A stretch of 64,000 nucleotides of DNA from Pseudoclavibacter sp. AY1H1 (GCF_002931055.1 NZ_PSXX01000002.1:310001-374000); one strand, 5' to 3'; shown: positions 51,803-61,367, counted from the stretch's first letter. Notes: generated from the letters alone by a model not told the origin. Numbers and translations are program-made.

Positions 51803-52783
51803 ATGCTCGACGTACGCAAGCTCCGACTCCTCCGCGAAGTGCAGCTTCGCGGCACCCTGGCCGAAGTCGCCAAGGCCCTCAACTTCTCTCCGTCGGCCGT
51901 CTCCCAGCAGCTCTCAGCACTCGAGACCGAGCTCGGCGTCGAACTCCTCCGCAAGCACGGACGCCGTGTGCAGCTCACCCAGCAGGCCGAGATCCTCGCC
52001 GGACACACCGCTGAGATCCTCGAACGCCTCGAGATCGCCGAGCAGGAAGTGCTCGCCTCCTTCACCAGCGCCGTCGGCACCGTCCGCCTCGCCGTCTTCC
52101 AATCCGCGGCGCTCACCCTCATCCCACCGCTGCTTCGCGTGCTCGCCGAAGAGCACCCAGGGCTCCGCATCGAGATGGTGCAGCACGAACCGGAGTCGGC
52201 GCTGTTCGACACCTTCGCCGGCGACTTCGACGTCGTCGTCGCGGAGCAGTACCCGGGCCACGCCGCCCCGCACCACCCCGGCCTCGACAAGCGCCTCCTC
52301 ACCGACGACGCCCTCCGTCTCGCCGTGCCCGTCGACTCCCCCGTGACCACGCTCGCCGACACCAGAGACCTCGCCTGGGTCATGGAACCGCAGGGCTCCG
52401 CGTCGCGCCACTGGGGCGAGCAGCAGTGCCGCGTCGCCGGCTTCGAGCCGGACGTCCGCTACGAGACCGCCGACCTGCAGGCGCAGATGCGCTTCATCGA
52501 GACCGGGCACGCAGTTGGCATCCTCAACGACCTCACCTGGGCGCACGCCGCCCCCAACGTGCGCTTCCTGCCGCTGACAGGCGTCCCACGACGGGAGATC
52601 TTCACGTCCATCCGCACCGCGAGCGCCGCATCGCCGACCATCGCCGCCGTCCGCGACGGACTGCAGCGGGTCGCCGACGACCTCAGTTCGACCGAGCTCA
52701 GTTCGACTGCTGGAGCGGGCGCCGAGCCAGCACCGCGTCGAGCACCAGGGCACTCACGAGCCCCAAGCCGACCATCGCGATGA
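51803..52783 (+). CDS. LysR-family regulator, divergent from putA
   Basis: 326 residues. N-terminal winged helix VRKLRLLREVQLRGTLAEVA followed by KALNFSPSAVSQQLSALETE, and an LysR substrate domain (GTVRLAVFQSAALTLIPPLL...). ATG 51803, 83 bases from putA, so it probably controls putA. The last ~30 residues (STAGAGAEPAPRRAPGHSRA...) have no family counterpart and are encoded opposite the 3' end of the MFS gene, suggesting a read-through C-terminus. Confidence 0.88.
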   Translation: MLDVRKLRLLREVQLRGTLAEVAKALNFSPSAVSQQLSALETELGVELLRKHGRRVQLTQQAEILAGHTAEILERLEIAEQEVLASFTSAVGTVRLAVFQSAALTLIPPLLRVLAEEHPGLRIEMVQHEPESALFDTFAGDFDVVVAEQYPGHAAPHHPGLDKRLLTDDALRLAVPVDSPVTTLADTRDLAWVMEPQGSASRHWGEQQCRVAGFEPDVRYETADLQAQMRFIETGHAVGILNDLTWAHAAPNVRFLPLTGVPRREIFTSIRTASAASPTIAAVRDGLQRVADDLSSTELSSTAGAGAEPAPRRAPGHSRAPSRPSR

Positions 52784-53957
52784 AGAACACGGGCAGCGCC
52801 ACGAGCCCTGCCGCATCCAGCAGCAGACCGCCGACCAGCGCGCCCGAGCCGATGCCGAAGTTGAAGCCAGACGTGTACAGGGCGCTCGACAGGTCGCGGT
52901 GGCGAGACGGGGCTGCGTTCAGGATGCGGGACTGCAGCAGCGGCGGCAGCACGCCCATCCCGAGACCCCAGATGACCAGCGCGATGAGCGCGACCGTCGT
53001 GTCGTGCGCGAAGAGCAGCAGGGTCACCGCGACGAGCATGAGGAGGTACCCCGTTGCCAGGCCGACCCGCGGCCGCGCCGTGAACACGACACCGGCCAGC
53101 GCAGTGCCACCCGCCGACGCGATGCCGTACGCGAAGAGCACGAGGCTCAGCGTCGCAACCGGGAAGCCGATGACGTCGAGCGAGTACGGCGAGATGTACG
53201 AGTAGAACGCGTACTGGGCGGTCATCGTGATCAGCGTGATGACGCACAGCAGGATCACCGTCAGCAGGGAACGCTGCGCGAAGCGGATGCGCTTCACCGG
53301 CACCGCAGGCCCGTCGGAGTCATCCGGAAGCGCGATGGGCCGCGTGGAGAACGAGTCGTCGAGGTGGTTCACCCGAGGCAGCAGGAACCAGAGGAGCACC
53401 GCGACGAGCAGCGTGATGACCGCAAGCGAGCCGAACGCGAAGCGCCAGCCGAACGCCTGACCCAGCGCCGTGCCGATCGGAACGCCGAGGACGTAGGCGA
53501 TCGCCCCGCCACCCAGCGTGATCGAGACGGCGCGCGTGAGCAGCTCCCTCGGGGCGATGAGCGAGATGTACGAGGCGACGACCGCCCAGAACACGCCGTG
53601 CGCGAGGCCCGTGATGACACGCGTCACGACGAGCCACGCATACGTGGGCGCGAACGCCGACGCGATCGAGCCGATCGCGAACACCGCGAGCACGACGACC
53701 AGCAGGGCATGACGCGGAACACGCTTCGTGAGTGCCGTCAGCGGCGTGCTCGTCAACACGACAGTGAACGCGAAGATCGTCATCAGCCAGCCGATCTCCG
53801 CGCGAGTCGCGCCCAGATCGACCGTCATGAGCTCGAGCAGCCCGGTCGGGAGCATCTCGATCGTGACGCTGATGAACGTCGAGAACGCGAGCGCGATGAG
53901 AGGGACGAGCGGCAGCTTGGGGGCAGACGTCAGCGGAGAAGAAGTGAGAGAAGTCAT
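52698..53957 (-). CDS. MFS transporter (DHA1/AraJ-like)
   Basis: 419 residues with 12 membrane segments. The start STFISVTIEMLPTGLLELMT and the A-motif-like GWLMTIFAFTVVLTSTPLTA/LTKRVPRHALLVV match sugar-efflux or AraJ-like DHA1 exporters. Central charged loop (about 215-250, RVNHLDDSFSTRPIALPDDS). ATG 53957; earlier in-frame codons lack a ribosome-binding site. Substrate unknown. Convergent with the LysR gene by 86 bases. Confidence 0.85.
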   Translation of the reverse strand: MTSLTSSPLTSAPKLPLVPLIALAFSTFISVTIEMLPTGLLELMTVDLGATRAEIGWLMTIFAFTVVLTSTPLTALTKRVPRHALLVVVLAVFAIGSIASAFAPTYAWLVVTRVITGLAHGVFWAVVASYISLIAPRELLTRAVSITLGGGAIAYVLGVPIGTALGQAFGWRFAFGSLAVITLLVAVLLWFLLPRVNHLDDSFSTRPIALPDDSDGPAVPVKRIRFAQRSLLTVILLCVITLITMTAQYAFYSYISPYSLDVIGFPVATLSLVLFAYGIASAGGTALAGVVFTARPRVGLATGYLLMLVAVTLLLFAHDTTVALIALVIWGLGMGVLPPLLQSRILNAAPSRHRDLSSALYTSGFNFGIGSGALVGGLLLDAAGLVALPVFFIAMVGLGLVSALVLDAVLARRPLQQSN

Positions 53958-54103
53958 TCGCAGGATCCGAACGGCGCACTCCGGACGAGCGGGAAACCTC
54001 GTCAGGGAGTCGACTGCGTGCATACCGGCACGCCGGGGGCCGAGCGATCCGCTCGACCACGTCCGATTCTATACGGTGGCGTCAAGACGGCTACCCTGAA
54101 CTC

Positions 54104-54961
54104 GTGATTCCAGAAGCGACTCGATGGGTGCTCACCCTCAACTGCCCAGACCAGCCAGGCATCGTCCACGCCGTCACGGGAGCCATCGTCGACTCCGCCG
54201 GCAACATCGAGGAGCTCCAGCAGTTCTCGTCGATCGACACTGGTCGCTTCTTCATGCGCGTGGACGTGCGCACCGACGCCAGCCGCGAGGAGCTCCTCGC
54301 GCGACTCGAGCCCGTCGCCGAGCGGTTCAGCGCGGAGGTCTCCCTCGACAACGCCGGCCGCCCCGTCCGCACCCTGGTCCTCGCGACCAAGGCCGGTCAC
54401 TGCGTCAACGACCTCCTCTTCCGCCAGCGCTCCGGCCACCTGCAGATCGACGTGCCGCTTGTGCTCGCCAACAACGAAGCCCTCAAGGGCCTCGCCGAGT
54501 TCTACGAGGTGCCGTTCGAGTACCTGCCCGTCACCGGACCCGACGAGAAGGCGGCATTCGAAGCGCGCATCCTGCAGGTCGTGGAGGAGCAGCAGATCGA
54601 GCTGGTCGTGCTCGCTCGCTACATGCAGATCCTCTCCCCCGAGCTGTGCGCGGAGCTCGCCGGCCGAGCCATCAACATCCACCACTCGTTCCTCCCCGGC
54701 TTCAAGGGCGCGAACCCCTACCGGCAGGCGCACGCGCGCGGCGTGAAGCTCATCGGAGCCACCGCCCACTTCGTGACCAGCGACCTCGACGAGGGCCCGA
54801 TCATCGAGCAGAACGTCGTGCGCGTCGACCACACGCGGGCGCCCCAGGAGCTCATGGCCATCGGCCAGGACGAGGAATCTCGCACCCTCACGCAGGCCGT
54901 GAAGTGGTTCTCGGAGCACCGCGTTCTCCTCGACGGGCAGCGCACGATCATCTTCCACTGA
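54104..54961 (+). CDS. purU: Formyltetrahydrofolate deformylase
   Basis: 285 residues, GTG 54104. N-terminal ACT domain (WVLTLNCPDQPGIVHAVTGA...) and C-terminal formyl-transferase-like hydrolase with DLLFRQRSGHL, ELVVLARYMQILSPELCAEL, NIHHSFLPGFKGANPYRQAH (catalytic His and the SFLPGF loop) and ATAHFVTSDLDEGPII. PurU hydrolyses 10-formyl-THF to formate and THF, balancing one-carbon pools together with glyA and folD about 8 kb away. Confidence 0.95.
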   Translation: MIPEATRWVLTLNCPDQPGIVHAVTGAIVDSAGNIEELQQFSSIDTGRFFMRVDVRTDASREELLARLEPVAERFSAEVSLDNAGRPVRTLVLATKAGHCVNDLLFRQRSGHLQIDVPLVLANNEALKGLAEFYEVPFEYLPVTGPDEKAAFEARILQVVEEQQIELVVLARYMQILSPELCAELAGRAINIHHSFLPGFKGANPYRQAHARGVKLIGATAHFVTSDLDEGPIIEQNVVRVDHTRAPQELMAIGQDEESRTLTQAVKWFSEHRVLLDGQRTIIFH

Positions 54962-55046
54962 TCGGAGCGGATCGCTCCGGTCACGCCGAATCGCGCGCTG
55001 CGGGCGGCCCGCGCTGAAACCGAGGCGGCGGCACGCGCCTGCGACA

Positions 55047-55073
55047 CTGCCGCTGCCGCTGCCGCTGCCGCTG
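55047..55073. repeat. CTGCCG hexanucleotide microsatellite
   Basis: About 4.5 head-to-tail copies of CTGCCG, non-coding, abutting the inverted repeat at 55071. Confidence 0.85.
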
Positions 55074-56217
55074 TCCAACATCAGTGCACTATGGCCGCAT
55101 TCCCTGACCTGAGCGCCAGACGGCGTCGAAATCGCACTGATGTTGGTCAATCGACTTCTGCACTGCTGGTCTGTGGAGAGGGCGCTGTTCACAAGCACTG
55201 CATCTGTCACCACAACGATGCGCCCGGTGTCGTTCAGTGGGGCCATGCCGAAGAAGCTGCCACCCCAGCCGTTCACTCCGCCACCCGGAGGCGTCTTCTC
55301 GAGGCGGGAGTGGAATGAGAGCGGCAATACGCGTCGCTCCCTCGAGTCACTTGTCCGAGACGGCTCCGTGCAGCGCCCGGCACCCGGCTGGTACGCGATC
55401 ACCGGAGCCTCTCAGCCGGCGATCCAAGCTGTGCGACTCCGCGCTCGCCTCACCTGCCTGAGTGCACTCAGCGTCTCCGGAGTCTGGAAACCGCCAGATG
55501 GGAATCTCCACGCCAGAATCGCCACGGGAGCCCGCGGTGTGACGAGCTCACGCAACGGAGATGGCGAACCGACGATCCTCTGGCACCGAAGCGTCCGCGG
55601 GCGCGGCGAAGCCCTCGCCCTGCGTGCTGTCGACGACGTCAGCGTCTCCCTGAGCTGCGCGCTCACGTGCCTGCCGACCCGAGACCTCGTCATCGTCGCG
55701 GACTCGGCGATCCAACTCGGCAAGATCGACCACAGTTCACTGATGGCACTCGCGGATGGCCAGCCAGCGCACGCCAGGAAGAAGCTCGATTTCGTGGACG
55801 GGAGCAGCCAGTCCGGCACCGAGAGCATCGTGCGTCTCTGGTGTCAGCTCCGGGGCTTCACACCGAGACCGCAGATGTGGATCTCTGGGGTCGGGTTCGT
55901 CGACCTCGTCGTTGGGGAGCGCCTGGTCATCGAGTGCGATTCCCGCGCGTTCCACGCCGATGAAGACCGGTATCGGGCAGACCGGGAACGCGACCTGGTC
56001 CTGAAGTCCCTCGGCTATCGGGTGCTGCGACTCACCTACGAGCAGATCATGCACCGATGGCCAGAGGTCGAGGGAGCACTGCTCGCGCTCCTCGCGAGTG
56101 GTGCGCACCTGGCTTCCGGTTGCCGGCGGCGTCGCGCGTGACCATTTTGAGTGCGATATCCGGTGCCAGAGCGCGTGAGACGCCGAGAACACCGAGATCT
56201 GCACTGATGTTGGACAG
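55071..56217. repeat. 18-base inverted repeats flanking the DUF559 gene, with a third copy
   Basis: TGCACTGATGTTGGACAG occurs on the minus strand at 55071-55088 and identically on the plus strand at 56200-56217. A degenerate plus-strand copy sharing GCACTGATGTTGG is at 55134-55146, so the first and middle copies also form a 13-bp inverted repeat. Only the DUF559 gene lies between the outer copies. They could be ends of a small mobile cassette, REP-like sequences, or binding sites of the gene product. Confidence 0.7.
55245..56141 (+). CDS. DUF559 (VSR-like nuclease fold) protein with AbiEi-like N-terminus
   Basis: 298 residues. The N-terminal ~130 residues resemble the winged-helix type IV antitoxin (AbiEi) domain often fused to DUF559 (VFSRREWNESGNTRRSLESL, VRDGSVQRPAPGWYAITGAS). 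The C-terminal domain is VSR-like: GTESIVRLWCQLRG, FVDLVVGERLVIECDSRAFH (catalytic D...E-x-D), YRADRERDLVLKSLGYRVLR, LTYEQIM. ATG 55245 begins after GGGGCC; ATG 55218 is the alternative. Such genes are abundant in Microbacteriaceae without a known role; nuclease activity is inferred from the fold. Confidence 0.75.
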   Translation: MPKKLPPQPFTPPPGGVFSRREWNESGNTRRSLESLVRDGSVQRPAPGWYAITGASQPAIQAVRLRARLTCLSALSVSGVWKPPDGNLHARIATGARGVTSSRNGDGEPTILWHRSVRGRGEALALRAVDDVSVSLSCALTCLPTRDLVIVADSAIQLGKIDHSSLMALADGQPAHARKKLDFVDGSSQSGTESIVRLWCQLRGFTPRPQMWISGVGFVDLVVGERLVIECDSRAFHADEDRYRADRERDLVLKSLGYRVLRLTYEQIMHRWPEVEGALLALLASGAHLASGCRRRRA

Positions 56218-56290
56218 ACCGGAGCCTCTGGGTCCCAGAAAACACGTCGGCGGCAGGGGCGAGCGCGAAACGTCGCCGCTCACGCCACCC

Positions 56291-56345
56291 CGCGGCGGCG
56301 GCGAGACGGCGGCGGCGGCGAGACGCCGGCGGCGGCGGCGAGACG
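56291..56345. repeat. GC-rich tandem repeat GGCGGCGGCGAGACG
   Basis: Three copies, periods of 17 and 20 bases, between the DUF559 gene and the 3' end of trpEG. Non-coding; potential for strong secondary structure that could act as terminator. Confidence 0.8.
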
Positions 56346-56373
56346 GGAGGTCGCCACCGCCCCCGAATCCGCC

Positions 56374-58524
56374 TCAGGCGGCGGGGACTCGGGCCGGGAT
56401 GCGCTCCATGACGGCTTCGATGATGCGCTTCCCGGCAGAATCGCGCAGGGTCATGAGCGATTCCGGGTGGAACTGCACGGCGAAGATCGGCAGCTCACGG
56501 TGCTGGATGGCCATCGGGATGCCGTCGTCGTCGGAGGCGACGAGCACGAGGCTCTCGGGCATCGTCGCGGGGTCGATGTGCAGCGAGTGGTACCGGCCCG
56601 TGACGAACCGTTCGGGGAGTGCGTCCAGGAAGCCCGGGTTGGTGACGACGACCTCGCGTTCCTGGCCGTGCAGCGGGTACCCGAGCTGCCCGAGGGACGC
56701 GCCGAAATACTCCCCGATGGCCTGCTGTCCGAGGCACACGCCGAAGACCGGCAGCGAGCGGTCGACGATCTCGTCGAGCAGCTCGGCGGACCTGAAGTCG
56801 CTCGGAGCGCCGGGCCCTGGCGACATGACGACCAGCGACGGCTGCTGCTCGTCGAGGATGCGCGCCATCTCCGCGCGCTCGATGCCCCCCTTCGGGATGC
56901 GGACCGTGCGCACCTCCGCGCCCGTCTCGCGCATGTACCCGGCGAGCATCTGCACGAACGAGTCCTCGTGGTCGAGGAAGAGGATGCGGTGCCCGACTCC
57001 GGAGCGCACTGCCTCGACCTCTGCGACGGGCTCGGGGGCGGCGCTCTCGGCGGAGGCGTCGAGCGCCTCGAGGAGCGCGGACGCCTTCATCTCCGTCTCG
57101 AGCTCTTCGGCTGCCGGGGTGGAGTCCATGAGGAGGGTGCCTCCCGCGCGAACCTCGGCGATGCCGTCGCGGATCATCGCGGTGCGGATCGTGAGGCCCG
57201 TGTTGACGTCGCCGTTGGCGAGGAGCACGCCGATGGCGCCGCCGTACCAGGTGCGGGGGCTGCGTTCGTGCTCGTCGATGAAGCGCATGGCCCAGATCTT
57301 CGGGGCCCCGGTGACGGTGACCGCCCACATGTGCGTGGCGAACGCGTCCAGTCCGTCGAACTCGGGCCGCAGCCTGCCCTCGACGTGGTCGACCGTGTGG
57401 ATGACCTTCGAGTACAGCTCGACCTGCCGCCTGCCGATGATCTTGATCGATCCCGGCTCGCAGACGCGCGACTTGTCGTTGCGGTCGACGTCGGTGCACA
57501 TCGTGAGCTCGGAGCGGTCCTTGTCGCTGTTGAGCAGTTCGAGGATGCGGTCGGCGTCTTCGATCGCGTCGGCCCCGCGGGCGATGGTGCCCGAGATCGG
57601 CACGGTCTCGACGCGGCTGCCGGCAACCCGGACGAACATCTCCGGGCTGGCGCTCACGAGGAACTCCTGGCCGCCGAGGTTCATGAGGGCTCCGTAGGGG
57701 GCCGGGTTGTTGCGCTTCAGGTAGGCGAAGACATCGGCGGGGCTTGTGCGCACGGGACGGCGGAAGGCCTGGCCTGGCACGACCTCGAAGAGATCGCCGC
57801 GTGCGAACGAGGCCTTGGCAGATTCGACGAGGGCCGCGTACTCCCCCGGCTCGTGATCGCGGGACGACTGGGCGGATGCTGCGGGCGAGACGAAGGGGCT
57901 GAGCACCTCGGTGCGGGGCATCCCTGCGGTCGAGGTCGTGCCGTCAGAGAACTCGAAGTCGTGCCTGGTGGCATCGCCGCGCTGTCTGTCGACGGCGAGC
58001 ACGGAGTCGGGCAGGAAGACGACGAGGTCGCGCTGGTCTCCGCCGTTCGGCGCCTCGAGGGCCTCGATCTGCCGGACGAGGTCGTAGCCGAACGAGCCGT
58101 AGAGCCCGAGGTGCGGGATGTCGTCCGGCATGGTCTCGATGATGGCGCGCAGCACGCTGAAGCTCGACCGCCTGCGGGTGCGCTGCTCCTCAGGGATGAT
58201 CTCGTCACGCTGCGAGGTGACGTCGATCTCGACGTCGCCGTCGGCGAGCATTCGCACGCTGACGCCGTCGAGGCGCTCGAAGGCGTCGGTGAATGCGCGC
58301 AGCGGGATGTTCCCGCGCTCGTTCAGCGAGCGCATGCGCAGCGCGAACCCGCGCCCCTCGATCATGAGCGGCGGATCGATGAACCCGATGTCCCATCGCG
58401 TGTACCTGCCCGGGTACTCGACGCCGGACGAGAGGACGACGCCGTAGCGGTCATTGAGACCGGTCTGGATGTCATCCATCTCTTCCGGGCTGGCAGCACG
58501 GGAGGTGTGGGAGATCGTGAGCAC
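56374..58524 (-). CDS. trpEG: Anthranilate synthase, fused TrpE-TrpG
   Basis: 716 residues, GTG 58524 with AGGA five bases upstream. Residues 1-500 are TrpE-like (GDLFEVVPGQAFRRPVRTSP, YGALMNLGGQEFLVSASPEM, PISGTIARGAD, DVDRNDKSRVCEPGSIKIIG, THMWAVTVTGAPKIWAMRFI). Residues 525-716 are a class I glutamine amidotransferase (VMSPGPGAPSDF, catalytic Cys in FGVCLGQQAIGEYFG, HPESLMT with catalytic His-Glu). This is the single-chain TrpEG form, distinct from separate TrpE/TrpG. It makes anthranilate from chorismate and glutamine, the first tryptophan step. No trp leader peptide is seen in the 24-base gap upstream. Confidence 0.93.
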   Translation of the reverse strand: MLTISHTSRAASPEEMDDIQTGLNDRYGVVLSSGVEYPGRYTRWDIGFIDPPLMIEGRGFALRMRSLNERGNIPLRAFTDAFERLDGVSVRMLADGDVEIDVTSQRDEIIPEEQRTRRRSSFSVLRAIIETMPDDIPHLGLYGSFGYDLVRQIEALEAPNGGDQRDLVVFLPDSVLAVDRQRGDATRHDFEFSDGTTSTAGMPRTEVLSPFVSPAASAQSSRDHEPGEYAALVESAKASFARGDLFEVVPGQAFRRPVRTSPADVFAYLKRNNPAPYGALMNLGGQEFLVSASPEMFVRVAGSRVETVPISGTIARGADAIEDADRILELLNSDKDRSELTMCTDVDRNDKSRVCEPGSIKIIGRRQVELYSKVIHTVDHVEGRLRPEFDGLDAFATHMWAVTVTGAPKIWAMRFIDEHERSPRTWYGGAIGVLLANGDVNTGLTIRTAMIRDGIAEVRAGGTLLMDSTPAAEELETEMKASALLEALDASAESAAPEPVAEVEAVRSGVGHRILFLDHEDSFVQMLAGYMRETGAEVRTVRIPKGGIERAEMARILDEQQPSLVVMSPGPGAPSDFRSAELLDEIVDRSLPVFGVCLGQQAIGEYFGASLGQLGYPLHGQEREVVVTNPGFLDALPERFVTGRYHSLHIDPATMPESLVLVASDDDGIPMAIQHRELPIFAVQFHPESLMTLRDSAGKRIIEAVMERIPARVPAA

Positions 58525-58548
58525 TGGGTTCCTAGGTCTGGAGTTCGG

Positions 58549-60327
58549 TCAGAGGCGTTCCGCGATGGCGGCGGTCGCGGTGCGCCACGCATCTCGCGTG
58601 GCCGGCTTGAGGCTCGAGACGCTGAGCTCGCCGCCGCCGACGAAGGCGTGGTCGTACGGTACCTCAACGACGGCCCGCGTGAGGCGCTCGAAGTGGTGGT
58701 GCAGGCGCTCCTTGAGCGCCTGGTCTTCCTTCGCGGAGGGGCTGGAGAGGATCGTGACGGCGTTCTCGAGCTTCTCCCCGAAGCCCCGCTCGCGGAGCCC
58801 GTCCGCGAGCCAGGCTGCGGACGCGGCGGTGTCCTCTCTGGCCGTGGAGACGATGACGAGCTGGTCGGCGACGTCGAGGGCCGCCTCCCAGTTGCTGGCG
58901 CGCATGTTGTTGCCGGTGTCGACGACGAGGACGCGGTAGAAGCGGCTCAGAGTGCGGTGCATGCGCGAGAAGGCCTCTGCGTCGATGATCGCCGCGGAGG
59001 CCGCGTCGTCATCGGATGCGAGCACGTCGAACTGCGCGTCACCCTGCGGTCGCACGAATCGGTCGACATCGGCGATGGTCGCGCCTCCCGACACCTCGAA
59101 CCTCGGCAGCTGCCGCAGGAAGTCGACGGCCGTGTTGCGGTGGCTGCCGGCGTGCGAGCGCCACCCGAGGGTGCCGCGGGTCTCGTTGTTGTCCCAGGCG
59201 AGCGTGTAGCCGCCGCGGATCTCACCGAACGTGGCGGCGATCATGAGGGTCGCGGTGGTCTTGTGCGCGCCGCCCTTCGGGTTCATGACAACCACGGTGC
59301 GCGAGCCGTCGAACTGCCGCTGCACTCGTCGGATCTCGTCGCGCTTGACTCGCTCTGCCTCGCCTGGGCCGAGCTTGATGAGTCCGCCCGTTCCGAGGCG
59401 CAGGGCGCTGCGCCATCCCTGCTGCGCCGGTGCCTCCGGTGCCGCCTGCTTGTCGGCGAGCAGGTCGGCGAGCGTCGGGGCGGAGGTGTCGCTCTTCCGG
59501 CGTTCCGGCGCGGTCGCGGATGCTGCCCTGGCGACCGCTCCTGCGGTGGCGGATGCTGCGACCGGGGCCGGGTTCGCCGGCTCTGGCGCCGTGCTCGGAC
59601 GAGCCAGCTCACGCGCTGCCGACTCGGCGCGTTCGAGCTCCTCGAGTTCGCGCATCTGACGCGCGTCCCGCGGGAATCTCGGCTGCCACGGCTGCGTGTC
59701 CTCGAGGCCGTCCTCGTCGATCCGGTCCTCGAACCAGACTGGGGGTGTCTCCGCGTTGGTCGGGGAGCCTGCCTCGTCCTCATGCTGGTCGGGGCTCTCG
59801 GGCGCGCGTCCGGTCTCGGGAAGCCCCGCTTCGAGCACTGGCGCTGGCTGCGCGACCTCCGCTTCCTGGTCGAGGGCGTGGTGCATCATCTCGACCCTCG
59901 GGATGCGCACGGTCTCGTGCACGTTGCCCTGCGGAAGGAACCCGTCGCTGTTCCCTGCGGACGTCTCGTCGTGGTGGTCCTGGGTGGCGGGGTCGCCCGA
60001 AGGCTCGGTCGCTGTCGCGCCGGGGGCGAGTCGGTCGGTGAGCTCGTCCTCGCCGGGCGCCAGCTCTGCGACGTCCCCCGTTTCGACGAGGCCCCCGTCC
60101 GGGGAGACGCGGAGCGGGAAGACACCGTCGATGTCGATCGTGCGCAAGTCGATCACGATCTCGTCGCGCGTCGCACGGTCGACGACGCGCGTCATGATCG
60201 CCGAGCGGAGCTCGTCCGCGTCGGCCGCGATGATGCGCTCGACCGAGTCGCCTTCCCGAATCTCGCCGACGCCGTCGCGGCGGATCAGCACCTCGAGCGC
60301 GAGGATGTCCGGTTCGGCATTGGTCAT
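58549..60327 (-). CDS. ParA/MinD-like ATPase with long disordered N-terminus
   Basis: 592 residues. Residues about 90-330 are Pro/Ala/Glu-rich and probably unstructured. Residues 340-590 are a ParA/MinD-like ATPase: deviant Walker A NPKGGAHKTTA, VDFLRQLPRFEVSG, RVLVVDTGNNMRASNW (Walker B-like) and DQLVIVSTAREDTAASAAWL. This architecture occurs in actinobacterial MinD-like proteins (ESX- or septum-associated), but the role here is unclear. ATG 60327 with AAGAGC upstream; 24 bases from trpEG and 16 from mdh suggests a shared transcript. Confidence 0.8.
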   Translation of the reverse strand: MTNAEPDILALEVLIRRDGVGEIREGDSVERIIAADADELRSAIMTRVVDRATRDEIVIDLRTIDIDGVFPLRVSPDGGLVETGDVAELAPGEDELTDRLAPGATATEPSGDPATQDHHDETSAGNSDGFLPQGNVHETVRIPRVEMMHHALDQEAEVAQPAPVLEAGLPETGRAPESPDQHEDEAGSPTNAETPPVWFEDRIDEDGLEDTQPWQPRFPRDARQMRELEELERAESAARELARPSTAPEPANPAPVAASATAGAVARAASATAPERRKSDTSAPTLADLLADKQAAPEAPAQQGWRSALRLGTGGLIKLGPGEAERVKRDEIRRVQRQFDGSRTVVVMNPKGGAHKTTATLMIAATFGEIRGGYTLAWDNNETRGTLGWRSHAGSHRNTAVDFLRQLPRFEVSGGATIADVDRFVRPQGDAQFDVLASDDDAASAAIIDAEAFSRMHRTLSRFYRVLVVDTGNNMRASNWEAALDVADQLVIVSTAREDTAASAAWLADGLRERGFGEKLENAVTILSSPSAKEDQALKERLHHHFERLTRAVVEVPYDHAFVGGGELSVSSLKPATRDAWRTATAAIAERL

Positions 60328-60343
60328 TGCAGCTCTTCTCACT

Positions 60344-61342
60344 TCAGGACGTCGACGGAACGAATCCGAGACTGACAACGGTATCGCGTTCGGCTTCGAG
60401 GTCTTCGACCGTCGCCGCGAGGCGCGTTCGCGTCAGCTCGCCGAGCTCGAGCCCCTGGACGACCTGCCAGTCGCCGCCGCTGGACGTGACCGGGACACCC
60501 GCGACGAGCCCTTCGGGAATGCCGTAATCGCCCTTTGAGGGGAGCGCGGCCGTCGTCCAGTCGCCTTCGGGGGTCCCGAGCACCCAGTCACGGACGTGGT
60601 CGACCGCGGCGGATGCCGCCGAGGCGGCAGAGGAAGCACCTCGCGCCGCGATGATCGCGGCTCCCCTCGTGGCAACCGTCGTGACGAACTCGCCATCGAC
60701 CCAGGCGTCGTCGGCGATGCGCTCACGGATCGGGACACCTGCGATCGTGCCGTGATCGACGTCGGGGACCTGCGTGTTCGAGTGGTTTCCCCAGACGTGG
60801 ATCCGAGAGACCTCGCCGGCGCCGACGCCGGCCTTCGCGGCGAGCTGAGCGATCGCGCGGTTGTGGTCGAGGCGCATCATGGCCGTGAAGCGCTCGCCCG
60901 GGACGTCCGGCGCCGCGGCTCGCGCGATCGCGGCGTTCGTGTTCGCGGGGTTGCCGACGACGAGCACGCGGACGTCATCGGCGGCGTGCTTCCCGATCGC
61001 GCGGCCCTGGGGCGCGAAGATGCCGCCGTTCGCTTCGAGCAGGTCGGCGCGGTCCATGCCCTCGCGCCTCGGCATCGACCCGACGAGGAGGGCGATGTTC
61101 GTCCCTTCGAAGGCCGCGTCCGCATCGTCGAAGACATCCACTGATCGGAGCAGCGGGAAGGCGCCGTCGGCGAGCTCCAGAGCCGTTCCCTCCGCCGCCT
61201 TGACCGCCTGCGGGATCTCCAGGAGCCGGAGCTCGACCGGAGTATCGCCGAGCATGGCGCCCGATGCGATGCGGAAGAGGAGCGAGTAGCCGATGTTCCC
61301 GGCTGCTCCCGTGACGGTGATGCGGACTGGCGTGGTGCTCAT
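60344..61342 (-). CDS. mdh: Malate dehydrogenase
   Basis: A 332-residue NAD-dependent enzyme of the LDH/MDH superfamily. NAD-binding [20 protein letters not shown], substrate Arg loop [30 protein letters not shown], and the catalytic pair LDHNRA with [15 protein letters not shown] (HVWGNHS). The 332 length fits the actinobacterial MDH group. TCA-cycle step malate to oxaloacetate. Start ATG 61342. Confidence 0.96.
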   Translation of the reverse strand: MSTTPVRITVTGAAGNIGYSLLFRIASGAMLGDTPVELRLLEIPQAVKAAEGTALELADGAFPLLRSVDVFDDADAAFEGTNIALLVGSMPRREGMDRADLLEANGGIFAPQGRAIGKHAADDVRVLVVGNPANTNAAIARAAAPDVPGERFTAMMRLDHNRAIAQLAAKAGVGAGEVSRIHVWGNHSNTQVPDVDHGTIAGVPIRERIADDAWVDGEFVTTVATRGAAIIAARGASSAASAASAAVDHVRDWVLGTPEGDWTTAALPSKGDYGIPEGLVAGVPVTSSGGDWQVVQGLELGELTRTRLAATVEDLEAERDTVVSLGFVPSTS

Positions 61343-61367
61343 GTCTCCACCCTATTCGGACAACGCA

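Noticed and set aside
56467-60375. A plus-strand open frame of about 1300 codons opposite trpEG and the ParA-like gene
   Set aside because: Same GC artefact; spans two well-supported minus-strand genes and has low-complexity composition.
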